A stretch of 8,045 nt of DNA from JAICTV01 sp035634055 (GCA_035634055.1 DASQDR010000222.1:1-8045); one strand, 5' to 3'. Positions 1-6,052 are shown, counted from the first letter of the stretch. The notes: a model not told the origin generated them from the letters alone. Made by a program: numbers and translations.

Positions 1-62
1 ATCGCCGCCGCGCCGTTTCCGCCACTTGGCCCTCAGTTGGGCCCGATCGACCTCATAGAACG

Positions 63-68
63 AAGGAG
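63..68 (+). promoter_or_regulatory. Shine-Dalgarno sequence of the first gene
   Basis: The hexamer AAGGAG lies six bases before the GTG at 75. The reading frame is open to the window's left edge, so this site together with the hydrophobic signal sequence that begins right after the GTG decides the start. It is one of only two clear Shine-Dalgarno sites in the window. Confidence 0.75.
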
Positions 69-74
69 CCGCCC

Positions 75-722
75 GTGCCGACGATCGCCCGCCCGCTCAC
101 CTTGCTCTTGGGTCTCGCCCTGCTGCTCGCCGCCACCGGCGACGACGCGGCCATGAAGCTCGCAAAGCAGATCCACGCTGCCAGCGGCGGGCCGGACTGG
201 GGCAAGGTCTCGCGCATCGGCTTCACCTTCAACGTCCACGAAGGGGACAAGCAGCTCGTCTCCGCGAAGCACGACTGGGACGTGCGCGGCCACGCCGACA
301 CCGTCACCTGGGACGGCAAGACCGTCACGGTGAAACTCGGCGAGAAGAACGAGACCGGTGACGCCAAGGCGGCCCACCAGCGCTGGACCAACGACTCCTA
401 TTGGCTGCTGATGCCGCTGAAGCTGCTCGACGGTGGCGTGAAGCTCGCGCACGGCGGCACGCAGTCGATCGACGGTCAGCCGTGCGAGGTGCTGAAGGTC
501 AGCTTCGAGAACGTCGGCCTCACGCCGGGCGATCAGTACAACCTCTACGTCGACCCGCAGACCCACCTGGTCCGCGCGTGGGACTACATGCCCAGCGCGG
601 ACAAGAAGACCCGCGGCACGTGGGAAGCCTACGAGAAGTTCGGCCCGCTCACGCTCTCCACAAAGCACGACTTCGGCGGCAAGCGCATCACGTTCACCGA
701 CGTGAAGGTGACCACGGATTAG
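75..722 (+). CDS. Secreted DUF6503/LolA-like protein
   Basis: A 215-residue protein that starts with GTG. Residues 1-20 form a signal peptide: short basic start, then a Leu/Ala-rich core and a plausible cleavage site near residues 19-22. There is no lipobox cysteine (the only Cys is at about 137), so a soluble periplasmic protein is more likely than a lipoprotein. The mature part alternates short beta-like segments. It carries a conserved-looking block NDSYWLLMPLKLLDGGV (about 106-122) and a YVDPQTHLVRAW segment (about 158-169). Both resemble DUF6503 and outer-membrane lipoprotein-sorting (LolA/LolB-fold) proteins, which bind lipids or other hydrophobic ligands in a half-barrel. The family assignment comes from remembered motifs and the exact ligand is unknown. 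It stands alone on the plus strand and converges on the Nudix gene 51 bases downstream, so no operon partner is visible. An upstream gene could end at the TAG at 56-58, but too little of it is present to call. Confidence 0.8.
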   Translation: MPTIARPLTLLLGLALLLAATGDDAAMKLAKQIHAASGGPDWGKVSRIGFTFNVHEGDKQLVSAKHDWDVRGHADTVTWDGKTVTVKLGEKNETGDAKAAHQRWTNDSYWLLMPLKLLDGGVKLAHGGTQSIDGQPCEVLKVSFENVGLTPGDQYNLYVDPQTHLVRAWDYMPSADKKTRGTWEAYEKFGPLTLSTKHDFGGKRITFTDVKVTTD

Positions 723-750
723 CGCTGCGATCGCCAAGGCAGGACGCCCC

Positions 751-765
751 GCGACGCTTCGTCGC
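751..765. terminator. Candidate bidirectional terminator hairpin
   Basis: GCGACG (751-756) and CGTCGC (760-765) form a perfect 6-bp stem around a three-base loop, or 5 bp with a five-base loop. It lies in the 51-base gap between two convergent genes (stops at 722 and 776-774), where a shared terminator would be expected. No U-tract follows on either strand, so Rho-independent function is uncertain. Confidence 0.35.
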
Positions 766-773
766 ATGCGGGC

Positions 774-1220
774 TCATCCTGGCGTGGTGCGGACGGTGTC
801 GAGGTAGACTTTGGCGGCCTCGAGCGTCTCCTTGGCGTTCCTGTACGTCACCCGGTCCAGCGCCGCGGCGTACGGCAGGAACGCCGCCCCCACGTGCTCT
901 TCGCTGATCGTCACCTTGGCCGACGCGTCGGCGCGACCGAGGAAGAAGACGACGGTCTTCTTGATCAGCCCTTTGCGCTTGTCGCGGAAAAAGTACGCCA
1001 TTTCGTGGCGGAAGCCGTCGTGAAGCGCGACGTCGGCAATGCCGGTTTCCTCCGCCAGCTCGCGCGTGGCCGCCTCGACGTCGGTCTCACCTTTTTCCAC
1101 GTGGCCCTTGGGGTAGTCCCAGTACCGGCCATAATCCAACAACAGGAACTCCGCCTCGCCGCCGCCAGGTTTGACGCGGTAGACCAGCACACCGGCGGAA
1201 CGTTCGGTGCGGGCGGGCAT
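774..1220 (-). CDS. Nudix hydrolase, Ap4A pyrophosphatase-like
   Basis: A 148-residue single-domain Nudix protein. The Nudix box is complete at residues 39-61: G39, E45, R53-E54-L55, E57-E58 and G60-I61, matching GX5EX7REUXEEXGU. The glutamates coordinate the divalent metal that hydrolyses a nucleoside diphosphate linked to another moiety. The preceding WDYPKGHVEKGE segment (34-45) is typical of the bacterial and animal bis(5'-nucleosyl)-tetraphosphatase (asymmetrical) branch, which clears Ap4A and related alarmones or caps. The length also fits that branch. Substrate is inferred from this motif only; other diadenosine polyphosphates or mutated nucleotides are possible. The first ATG is used, just before the beta strand that opens the fold. 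No Shine-Dalgarno is visible: the mRNA upstream reads C-rich. The DUF1328 gene lies upstream on the same strand across a 194-base spacer with a strong hairpin, so co-transcription is doubtful. Confidence 0.9.
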   Translation of the reverse strand: MPARTERSAGVLVYRVKPGGGEAEFLLLDYGRYWDYPKGHVEKGETDVEAATRELAEETGIADVALHDGFRHEMAYFFRDKRKGLIKKTVVFFLGRADASAKVTISEEHVGAAFLPYAAALDRVTYRNAKETLEAAKVYLDTVRTTPG

Positions 1221-1304
1221 GGCGGGAGGGGTCGCGCGACGCGACGCGAAGTGGCGCGGCGCGACATGATCAGATGTGCCGGGCGTGGGAGCGATCCAAA
1301 GCAG

Positions 1305-1343
1305 CCGGCCGCAACGCGTGCAAGGAGAACGCGTCGCGGCCGG
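1305..1343 (-). repeat. 15-bp inverted repeat (strong hairpin) in the spacer
   Basis: Arms 1305-1319 and 1329-1343 are complementary over 15 bases around a nine-base loop. The single non-Watson-Crick position becomes G-U if transcribed from the minus strand but A-C if from the plus strand, so the hairpin is best formed in minus-strand RNA. It lies about 70 bases after the DUF1328 stop and about 85 bases before the Nudix start. A short TTT follows the stem on the minus strand. It may end DUF1328 transcription, or be a processing or attenuation element ahead of the Nudix gene. Confidence 0.5.
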
Positions 1344-1366
1344 TGCTTACTACGCTGCGCGAGCGG

Positions 1367-1392
1367 TCCGCGGAAGGAAGCTTCCCGCCGCG
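1367..1392. repeat. Small palindromic element after the DUF1328 gene
   Basis: A perfect 10-base palindrome, GGAAGCTTCC (1376-1385), is flanked by GCGG and CCGC, giving an imperfect extended stem just beyond the DUF1328 stop codon. It could contribute to termination, but no U-tract is present and a chance palindrome is possible. Confidence 0.25.
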
Positions 1393-1414
1393 CGCTCTGC
1401 TGCCGAACGTGCGG

Positions 1415-1633
1415 TTAGACCCGGTTGACCAGGCCGACGATCACCATGATCACCGCCAGGACCAGGAAGACGAACAGCAGGGTGCGGCCGATGCCGGCGC
1501 TCATCCCCGCGACGCCGCGTGCGCCAAGCACGTAAGCGACGATCGCGATGATGAAGAAGATGACGGCGATCCCGATAAGCCCGCCCGGAAGCCCCTGAGC
1601 CAGCAGGCCGGCGGTCGCGAGAGTCGTAAGCAT
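1415..1633 (-). CDS. DUF1328 (YtjA-type) small membrane protein
   Basis: A 72-residue hydrophobic protein with two predicted membrane helices, about 17-37 and 50-68, joined by the short loop GARGVAGMSAGIG. The pattern of a first helix rich in Ile/Val/Ala, a Gly-Ala loop, then a Leu/Phe/Val second helix matches the DUF1328 family (E. coli YtjA), whose members are usually 50-60 residues. Its molecular function is not known; relatives are often associated with stress or stationary-phase expression, which I cannot see here. The frame is open further upstream to an ATG at 1933, but I chose 1633. A good Shine-Dalgarno (AGGAGA, 1645-1640) precedes it, the family starts here, and the upstream extension is Arg/Ser/Pro-rich with no membrane character. 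About 15 residues before the first helix make it slightly longer than usual. Confidence 0.85.
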   Translation of the reverse strand: MLTTLATAGLLAQGLPGGLIGIAVIFFIIAIVAYVLGARGVAGMSAGIGRTLLFVFLVLAVIMVIVGLVNRV

Positions 1634-1639
1634 GGCAGT

Positions 1640-1645
1640 TCTCCT
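1640..1645 (-). promoter_or_regulatory. Shine-Dalgarno sequence of the DUF1328 gene
   Basis: On the minus strand AGGAGA stands six bases before the ATG at 1633-1631. This decides the start against a much longer in-frame reading that begins at 1933. Confidence 0.75.
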
Positions 1646-1707
1646 GTTGCACAAGGACCCCGAGGCCCGCCAACGCGGCCGGCCACTTCTTTCGGAGTCT
1701 GTTGGCG

Positions 1708-1726
1708 CGTCCGAACGACTCGGACG
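1708..1726. repeat. Short perfect dyad, possible operator
   Basis: CGTCCGA (1708-1714) and TCGGACG (1720-1726) are perfect 7-base inverted repeats around a five-base centre. The dyad sits 75 bases upstream of the DUF1328 start and 215 bases upstream of the nuclease-like gene. This position would suit a dimeric regulator of DUF1328, but a chance match in GC-rich DNA cannot be excluded. Confidence 0.35.
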
Positions 1727-1941
1727 TATCGGGGTAGTGCAATGGCTGTGCCAGTGCCCGCTGTCCGCCCCGGCAGCCCCTTCGCCCGCCCGCCGCCGCG
1801 AGGACGGTATGTCAAACCTGTCGCCGCACGCGATCATCGTCCGTGACGCGGGGGCGCGGGCGGCGACCACTGGCCCGCATGGCGACGCGCATCTCGGCCG
1901 GCGCAGCTTCACGTCTGGCGTCAGGTTGGGCACGCGTTAGG

Positions 1942-2598
1942 ATGCCCCGCCGCGTGCCGTTGAACTTCGACTTTTCCACCCTCGCCGACCACCTCGGCCA
2001 GGTCCTTGCCCAAGCTGAGGCGGACCTGCGATTGGAGCAGGCGGTCTACGGGCTGGACGCCAAGGACGAGGTAACGCTGCACAAGCTGCTGGCCGACGGG
2101 CTGGCGCGGCACTACGCCGTCGCGCGCGAGGTTCACTATCCCGGCACCGCCGGCCGAAAGCTCACCCACCGGCAGCGGTGCGACCTGGTCCTTTCGCCAC
2201 CCGGCCGGCCGCTGCGGCTCGATTCCGCCCCGCCGTCACTGTTCGACCCGCCCGAAGCGTGCGAGCCGCGCGAGGCGCTCTGGCTGGAGGTGAAGGTCGC
2301 CTACCAGTTTCGCGAAGGGGGCATCCGCCACGGCGGCTACGGCGCGCAGTGGCGCGGCGGGGTGGTCGAAGATTTGCGCAAGATGGACGCCGACGAGAAG
2401 ATCCGCGAGGCCGGACTGGTCCTGATCGTCTTCAACGAGTCAGCCGACATCCTGGAGAAGGACCTGCAACTGTTCGAGGACGTGCTGGCGCAAAAGGAAG
2501 TGCTCGCCGGCTTCCGGCACGTCCGCAGCGTGCCGATCCTCGAGCGCATGGGACACAAGCTGTGCACGGCAGCGGTGTGGCCGACGATACAGAGATAG
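1942..2598 (+). CDS. Uncharacterised protein with PD-(D/E)XK-like nuclease core
   Basis: A 218-residue soluble protein that I do not recognise as a named gene. What can be seen: a helical N-terminus (about 12-60), then a beta strand ending in AREVHYPG (61-68), RQRCDLVL (77-84) with D81, and ALWLEVKVAYQF (112-123) with E116 and K118. This is followed by a helix VVEDLRKMDADEKI (141-154) and a hydrophobic strand AGLVLIVFNES (157-167). The order strand-D, then E-x-K on the next strand, then a helix and hydrophobic strand, is the layout of PD-(D/E)XK restriction-endonuclease-like folds. D81/E116/K118 would be the metal and catalytic residues. A Pro-rich, poorly conserved-looking insert (85-111) separates the D and ExK strands. 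The ATG at 1942 was chosen because the region upstream in frame is Arg/Ala/Gly-rich. No Shine-Dalgarno precedes it. No methyltransferase, helicase or toxin partner is adjacent. The nuclease role is an inference from motif order; a non-catalytic member of the fold is possible. Confidence 0.7.
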   Translation: MPRRVPLNFDFSTLADHLGQVLAQAEADLRLEQAVYGLDAKDEVTLHKLLADGLARHYAVAREVHYPGTAGRKLTHRQRCDLVLSPPGRPLRLDSAPPSLFDPPEACEPREALWLEVKVAYQFREGGIRHGGYGAQWRGGVVEDLRKMDADEKIREAGLVLIVFNESADILEKDLQLFEDVLAQKEVLAGFRHVRSVPILERMGHKLCTAAVWPTIQR

Positions 2599-2640
2599 GA
2601 GACGCGGAACGCGGAAGGCTGGATGATGAACGTGGAGAGG
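2599..2640. repeat. Simple-sequence island between convergent genes
   Basis: Immediately after the stop at 2598 comes a tandem heptamer CGCGGAA (2603-2609 and 2610-2616), then GATGATGAA (2622-2630). The stretch is purine-rich on the plus strand and less GC-rich than the flanking genes. Read on the minus strand it gives TTCATCATCC and CCTTCCGCGTTCCGCG. It looks like one copy of a short dispersed intergenic repeat; copy number cannot be tested within this window. Confidence 0.4.
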
Positions 2641-2652
2641 CGGTCGGCTGGC

Positions 2653-2684
2653 GGCGCGCGGTCGCGGGCTTGCCGGGTCGCGCC
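2653..2684. terminator. Possible shared terminator stem
   Basis: GGCGCG (2653-2658) pairs with CGCGCC (2679-2684) around a 20-base loop in the gap between the convergent nuclease-like and PAP2 genes. It is the only paired structure I can find there. The loop is long and there is no U-tract, so this is a weak candidate. Confidence 0.25.
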
Positions 2685-2692
2685 TGACAGCG

Positions 2693-3262
2693 TCACATCG
2701 CGGCGCGGCCGAAGGCGGCGATGATGGCGTGGGCCATGCCGTAGCCGAGGGCGCTGCCGCCGAGCACGTCGCTGGGCCAGTGGGCGTCGAGCAGGTAACG
2801 CAGGGCGGCGCAGATGATCGCCAAAGCCCAGAAGATGGCGGCGCCATTGGGGTAGAAGCTGGCCAGGACCGCCGATAGCGCGACGGCGCAGGCGCTGTGG
2901 CTGGAGGGGAAGCTCTCGCGGTAGTTGGCGTGCTTCCACGTGGGGCCCAGGAACTTGCCGGCGTTCTCCCGCCCGGGCCGCACCCGCCCGAGCAGGCGCT
3001 TGAGCAGCGCGCAGCTCGCCGACGCCGCCAGCACGCCGGCGATGACGATGATCGGCTTGAGCCGCGGCTCCGGGTCCAGCCGCCAGACCAGCAGCGCCGC
3101 CACCGGCGTGCAGACCGACTGCCCGTACTGCGCCAGCCACCGCGACTCGCGCTTGATGTCTCCCTTGAAGTGCAGGTCCAGCGTGGTGGGGACGCGCGTC
3201 TGCTCGAGCATGAACAACAGCACGCACGCGACGAGCAAAACCGTGAGAACGCCCGGGTCCAT
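2693..3262 (-). CDS. PAP2-family membrane lipid phosphatase
   Basis: A 189-residue integral membrane protein with hydrophobic segments at about 4-19, 69-86, 124-137, 141-154 and 166-184. All three acid-phosphatase motifs are present. C1 is K88-x6-R95-P96. C2 is P119-S-S-H122 (the common PSGH with Ser for Gly). C3 is R155-x5-H161-x3-D165. H161 would be the nucleophile, H122 the acid and K88/R95/R155 the phosphate-binding residues. Such enzymes remove phosphate from lipid phosphates, for example undecaprenyl pyrophosphate, phosphatidic acid or phosphatidylglycerol phosphate, on the outer face of the membrane. Its divergent neighbour is an ArnT/PMT-type glycosyltransferase, so polyprenyl-phosphate recycling is an attractive but unproven role. 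The ATG at 3262 places the first helix at the N-terminus; there is no Shine-Dalgarno before it. Simple-sequence islands flank the gene on both sides. Confidence 0.9.
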   Translation of the reverse strand: MDPGVLTVLLVACVLLFMLEQTRVPTTLDLHFKGDIKRESRWLAQYGQSVCTPVAALLVWRLDPEPRLKPIIVIAGVLAASASCALLKRLLGRVRPGRENAGKFLGPTWKHANYRESFPSSHSACAVALSAVLASFYPNGAAIFWALAIICAALRYLLDAHWPSDVLGGSALGYGMAHAIIAAFGRAAM

Positions 3263-3480
3263 CTGTAGGCGGAGGGTTGTAACGGCTCTGCCCGCAAACC
3301 GCTACGCGCCGGGCCGGTACGCCCGCGAAGCCTCTGGTTGCGGCGACCGGGTCGGGGCGGGGATCGACGATTATGAATTGGAGCTTGAACGGCCGCGCAT
3401 CCGGCGCTCCGTTCAAGTTTCAATCTTCAACCGTCAGTCACCATCCCCCTCCCCTTGTCTCCCCCGCCGCCGCCCCTACC
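3263..3480. other. Divergent intergenic region, PAP2 / glycosyltransferase
   Basis: These 218 bases should hold the promoters of both neighbours. On the minus strand a CATAAT (3375-3370) resembles a -10 box for the PAP2 gene, but no -35 box is found at 16-18 bases. The right half contains the inverted repeat at 3377-3424 and a run of TTCAA-type words. An in-frame ATG at 3373 would extend the glycosyltransferase through the repeat; I treat that as non-coding. Confidence 0.4.
3377..3424. repeat. 16-bp inverted repeat with 16-base loop
   Basis: The left arm 3377-3392 and the right arm 3409-3424 pair over 16 bases. Nine inner pairs are perfect (CTTGAACGG with CCGTTCAAG). The two mismatches in the outer part become G-U pairs in plus-strand RNA. 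The arms look like two inverted copies of one short word of the form CCGTTCAAGYTYCAAT. It lies about 57 bases upstream of the glycosyltransferase start, where it would form a hairpin in the leader if transcription begins upstream. Confidence 0.55.
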
Positions 3481-5223
3481 ATGCCGGGCGGCGTGTCGCA
3501 TCGGGCTCGGCTGATCTTGCTCATCCTCTCCGCCGCGGCGGTCTACCTGCTGGGGAACGACCGCGTCCCGCTCTGGGACCGCGACGAGCCGCGCAACGCG
3601 CAGGCGGCGCGGCAGATGTACCAGAGCGGCGACTGGGTTGTCCCGCGCTACCTCGACAAGGTCCGAACGGCCAAGCCCGTCCTCACCTACTGGTGCCAGG
3701 CGGGCGTGATGCACGCGATCGGCGACACGCCGTTCGCCGCCCGGCTGCCGTCCACGGTCTTCATGCTCCTGACGCTGACGGTGCTCGCCGTCGCGCTCAC
3801 CCGCGCGACCGACCGCGAGCGCGCGTTCTGGACGGTCTTCATCCTCGCCACCAGCGCGATCGTCATCGCCTGGACCGCTAAAACCTCGCTGACGGATTCG
3901 GTGCAGTTGCTGTGGATCACGATCGCGCAGTTGTGCCTGTTCCGCGTCGTGCGCGGCGATGCGACCTGGCCGGTGGTCATCACGATGGCGCTGGCGATCG
4001 GCCTGGCGGGGCTGACCAAGGGGCCGGTGGTGCTGGGCGTGCTGGGGGCGACGGTGCTGGCGTGGGCGCTCCTCTCGTGGCTTGGACGCCCCGCCCGAGT
4101 GCTCGCGGCGCCGGCGGCAGACGTCGCCGCGAGGCTCCACGCCACAGAAGCGCCGCCCGCACGTCCGGGCCATCGAAGGAGCGCGGCCAAGGGCCTGGTC
4201 ATCGGCGCGCTCAAGGGGATCGTCGCGCTGATGATCGTCGCTGCCGTCGTGGGTCCGTGGTTGTGGCTCGTCGAACGGCGCGCGCCCGGCTTCCTCGGCA
4301 TCAGCGTCGCCAACGACGTCATCCGCCGGTCGCTCGAGCCGCTGGAGCAGCACTACGGGCCGCCCGGGTATTACGCGCTGGTGCTGTGGGGGATCTTCAT
4401 GCCGTGGAGCGTGCTGCTGCCGCTGACGTTCGCGCTCGCCTGGCGGCACCGCGACGACGCGCGCGTGCGGTTCGCGCTATCGGCGGTGGTCGGGCCGTGG
4501 CTCTTGCTCGAAGCGGTGCGGACCAAGCTGCCGCACTACCTGCTGCCGGCCTTCCCGCCGCTGGCGTACCTGTTGGCCGACGCGATCGTCACCTGCCTGC
4601 GCGGGCAGGCGCGGGACCTGACCACGCGCGGCACCGTGTTCGCCGTCGGCGCGTGGGCGACGATCGTGGCGGCGCTGGGGCTGCTGCCGGCGCTGGCGGC
4701 GGCGCGGATGACCGACCTGCCGCGGGCGCCCGCCGTCGCCATCGCCGTCACCGGCGTGGCTTACGCGACGGTCGTCTTCTGGTTCTTCCTCGACCGCCAG
4801 CCGCGGCGCGGGCTAGTCGCCATGGGCGGCGGGATGATGGTCGTCATGGCGCTGATGTTTTCCTGGTACCTCCCCCGCGCGCGGTTCATGCAACTGAGCA
4901 TGTCGCTGGCGGACGTGCTGAAGCAGCACGGCGGCGGCGGGCGCGACACCCCGCCGGGCGACGTGCAGATGATCGGGTATAAGGAGCCGAGCCTGGCCTT
5001 CTACCAGGGCGGCACGATCCGCGAGCAGCCGCAGAACGATTTCCTCCTCGCCCGCCCGCCCGGGCAGTGGCCGCGCTGGCTTGTGGTGCGAGAGGATGTC
5101 TGGGGCCGGATGCCACCGGACGTGCGGGCGCGCTGGGACGAGGTCGGGCAGCACCGGGGGCTCAACCTCGCCGACCGCGGCCGCGCGTGGACGGTCCACG
5201 TCCTCCGCCGCCGGCCGCTCTAA
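3481..5223 (+). CDS. ArnT/PMT-type membrane glycosyltransferase (GT39-like, GT-C fold)
   Basis: A 580-residue polytopic membrane protein. The first helix (about 10-25) is followed by an extracytoplasmic loop with D33-R34-D35-E36, the catalytic acidic motif of GT-C enzymes. Then comes RNAQAARQMYQSGDWVVPR and KPVLTYW (65-71), the ArnT/RgtA-like pattern. GLTKGPV (177-183) and TKLPHYLLPAFPPLA (348-362) are further family signatures. About ten helices reach to residue 462, then a soluble C-terminal domain (about 475-580) with GYKEPSLAFYQGG. Such enzymes transfer a sugar from a polyprenyl-phosphate donor to lipid A, protein or another glycan outside the cytoplasm; donor and acceptor are unknown here. 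A hydrophilic Ala/Pro/Arg-rich insert at about 201-238 interrupts the helices. I prefer the ATG at 3481; an in-frame ATG at 3373 adds 36 residues that run through an inverted repeat. Neither has a good Shine-Dalgarno. A methyltransferase gene follows after 27 bases, probably in one operon. Confidence 0.88.
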   Translation: MPGGVSHRARLILLILSAAAVYLLGNDRVPLWDRDEPRNAQAARQMYQSGDWVVPRYLDKVRTAKPVLTYWCQAGVMHAIGDTPFAARLPSTVFMLLTLTVLAVALTRATDRERAFWTVFILATSAIVIAWTAKTSLTDSVQLLWITIAQLCLFRVVRGDATWPVVITMALAIGLAGLTKGPVVLGVLGATVLAWALLSWLGRPARVLAAPAADVAARLHATEAPPARPGHRRSAAKGLVIGALKGIVALMIVAAVVGPWLWLVERRAPGFLGISVANDVIRRSLEPLEQHYGPPGYYALVLWGIFMPWSVLLPLTFALAWRHRDDARVRFALSAVVGPWLLLEAVRTKLPHYLLPAFPPLAYLLADAIVTCLRGQARDLTTRGTVFAVGAWATIVAALGLLPALAAARMTDLPRAPAVAIAVTGVAYATVVFWFFLDRQPRRGLVAMGGGMMVVMALMFSWYLPRARFMQLSMSLADVLKQHGGGGRDTPPGDVQMIGYKEPSLAFYQGGTIREQPQNDFLLARPPGQWPRWLVVREDVWGRMPPDVRARWDEVGQHRGLNLADRGRAWTVHVLRRRPL

Positions 5224-5250
5224 ACTGACGAAAGCGACGCGCGCGACGCG

Positions 5251-6033
5251 ATGGCCGGCGCCGGCAACATCCTCCGCAACCTGCTGGCCCACCCGCTGAC
5301 GCGCGGCGCGGACCTGGACGACCCGCGCACCACCGCGCTGCGCCGGCAGATCATCCAGGACAAGCCGTTTTTGCGACGCATCTACCAGGAGTGGTACGCG
5401 CTGCTCGCCGCCGACGTTCCCCCCGGCGCGGGGCGCGTGCTGGAGCTGGGCTCGGGCGCGGGGTTCTTCAAGCAGCACGTGCCGGACGCGCTCACGTCGG
5501 AAATTTTTCCCTGCCCCGGGATCGACGTCGTGCTCGACGGCCTGCGCATGCCGCTGGCCGACGGCGCGCTGCGCGCGATCGTCATGACCGACGTCTTCCA
5601 CCACCTGCCCGACGCCGGGCAATTCCTCCGCGAGGCGACGCGCTGCGTGCGCGGCGGCGGCGTGGTGGCGATGATCGAGCCGTGGGTGTCGGCGTGGTCC
5701 AAGCTGGTCTACACCCGGCTCCATCACGAGCCGTTCCGGCCCGACGCGCAATCGTGGGACTTCCCGACCACCGGCCCCCTCTCGGGCGCGAACGGGGCGC
5801 TGCCGTACATCGTCTTCCAGCGCGACCGCGCGCGGTTCGAGCGCGAGTTCCCGCAGTGGCAGATCGAGCGCGTCCGCCCGTTCATGGCGCTGCGCTACCT
5901 GGTGTCCGGCGGGGTCTCGATGCGGTCGCTGGCGCCGTCGCTGGCGTTCGCGCCGATCCGCGCGGCCGAAAACCTGCTCGGCGGCGCGGCGGCGATGTTC
6001 GCCCACGTCGTCATCCGCAGGCGCGATGACTGA
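5251..6033 (+). CDS. Class I SAM-dependent methyltransferase
   Basis: A 260-residue protein with a Rossmann-like methyltransferase domain in its first two thirds. Motif I is VLELGSGAGFF (63-73), the SAM-binding glycine loop. LTSEIFPCPGIDVVLD (81-96) fills the motif II region, and MPLADGALRAIVMTDVFHHLPD (100-121) fits the methyltransferase-11 pattern DxFHHL. FLREATRCVRGGGVVAMIEPW (125-145) is the motif III strand. The remaining part (146-260) is Trp/Phe/Arg-rich with a hydrophobic C-terminal segment near 232-255, perhaps membrane-associated. The substrate is not identifiable. The start is 27 bases after the glycosyltransferase stop without its own visible promoter or Shine-Dalgarno, so it is probably co-transcribed and may methylate a sugar, a lipid-linked saccharide or a polyprenyl compound. 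It converges with the membrane-protein gene on the other strand, with only 19 bases between the stops. Confidence 0.88.
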   Translation: MAGAGNILRNLLAHPLTRGADLDDPRTTALRRQIIQDKPFLRRIYQEWYALLAADVPPGAGRVLELGSGAGFFKQHVPDALTSEIFPCPGIDVVLDGLRMPLADGALRAIVMTDVFHHLPDAGQFLREATRCVRGGGVVAMIEPWVSAWSKLVYTRLHHEPFRPDAQSWDFPTTGPLSGANGALPYIVFQRDRARFEREFPQWQIERVRPFMALRYLVSGGVSMRSLAPSLAFAPIRAAENLLGGAAAMFAHVVIRRRDD

Positions 6034-6052
6034 CCGGCGCCGCGGCGCGCCC

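Larger units (their letters stand above)
1634..1941. other. 308-base divergent intergenic region
   Basis: This gap separates the divergently transcribed DUF1328 (-) and nuclease-like (+) genes and must hold promoters for both. I see no convincing -10/-35 pair. It contains the DUF1328 Shine-Dalgarno and one clean dyad at 1708-1726. The readings that cross it on either strand are N-terminal extensions or shadows with Arg/Pro/Ala-rich composition. No tRNA-like fold, small coding gene or insertion-sequence end is recognisable. Confidence 0.5.

Noticed and set aside
28..45. GGCCC-TCAGTT-GGGCC stem near the left edge
   Set aside because: Only five pairs, no U-tract, and the upstream gene is not visible; not enough to call a terminator.
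33..767. Minus-strand frame of 244 residues opposite the first gene
   Set aside because: The plus strand has a Shine-Dalgarno, a signal peptide and a family-like mature part; the minus product has Val/Arg/Ala-rich shadow composition.
2337..3423. Two long minus-strand frames overlapping the PAP2 gene
   Set aside because: Out of frame with the intact PAP2 motifs, and they run through the simple-sequence island and the convergent gene.
3427..4449. 340-residue minus-strand frame inside the glycosyltransferase
   Set aside because: Highly charged low-complexity product; the plus strand has the complete family signature.
4813..6006. 397-residue minus-strand frame across the glycosyltransferase end and the methyltransferase
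   Set aside because: Spans two genes supported by clear motifs on the other strand and has Arg/His/Ala-rich composition without domains.
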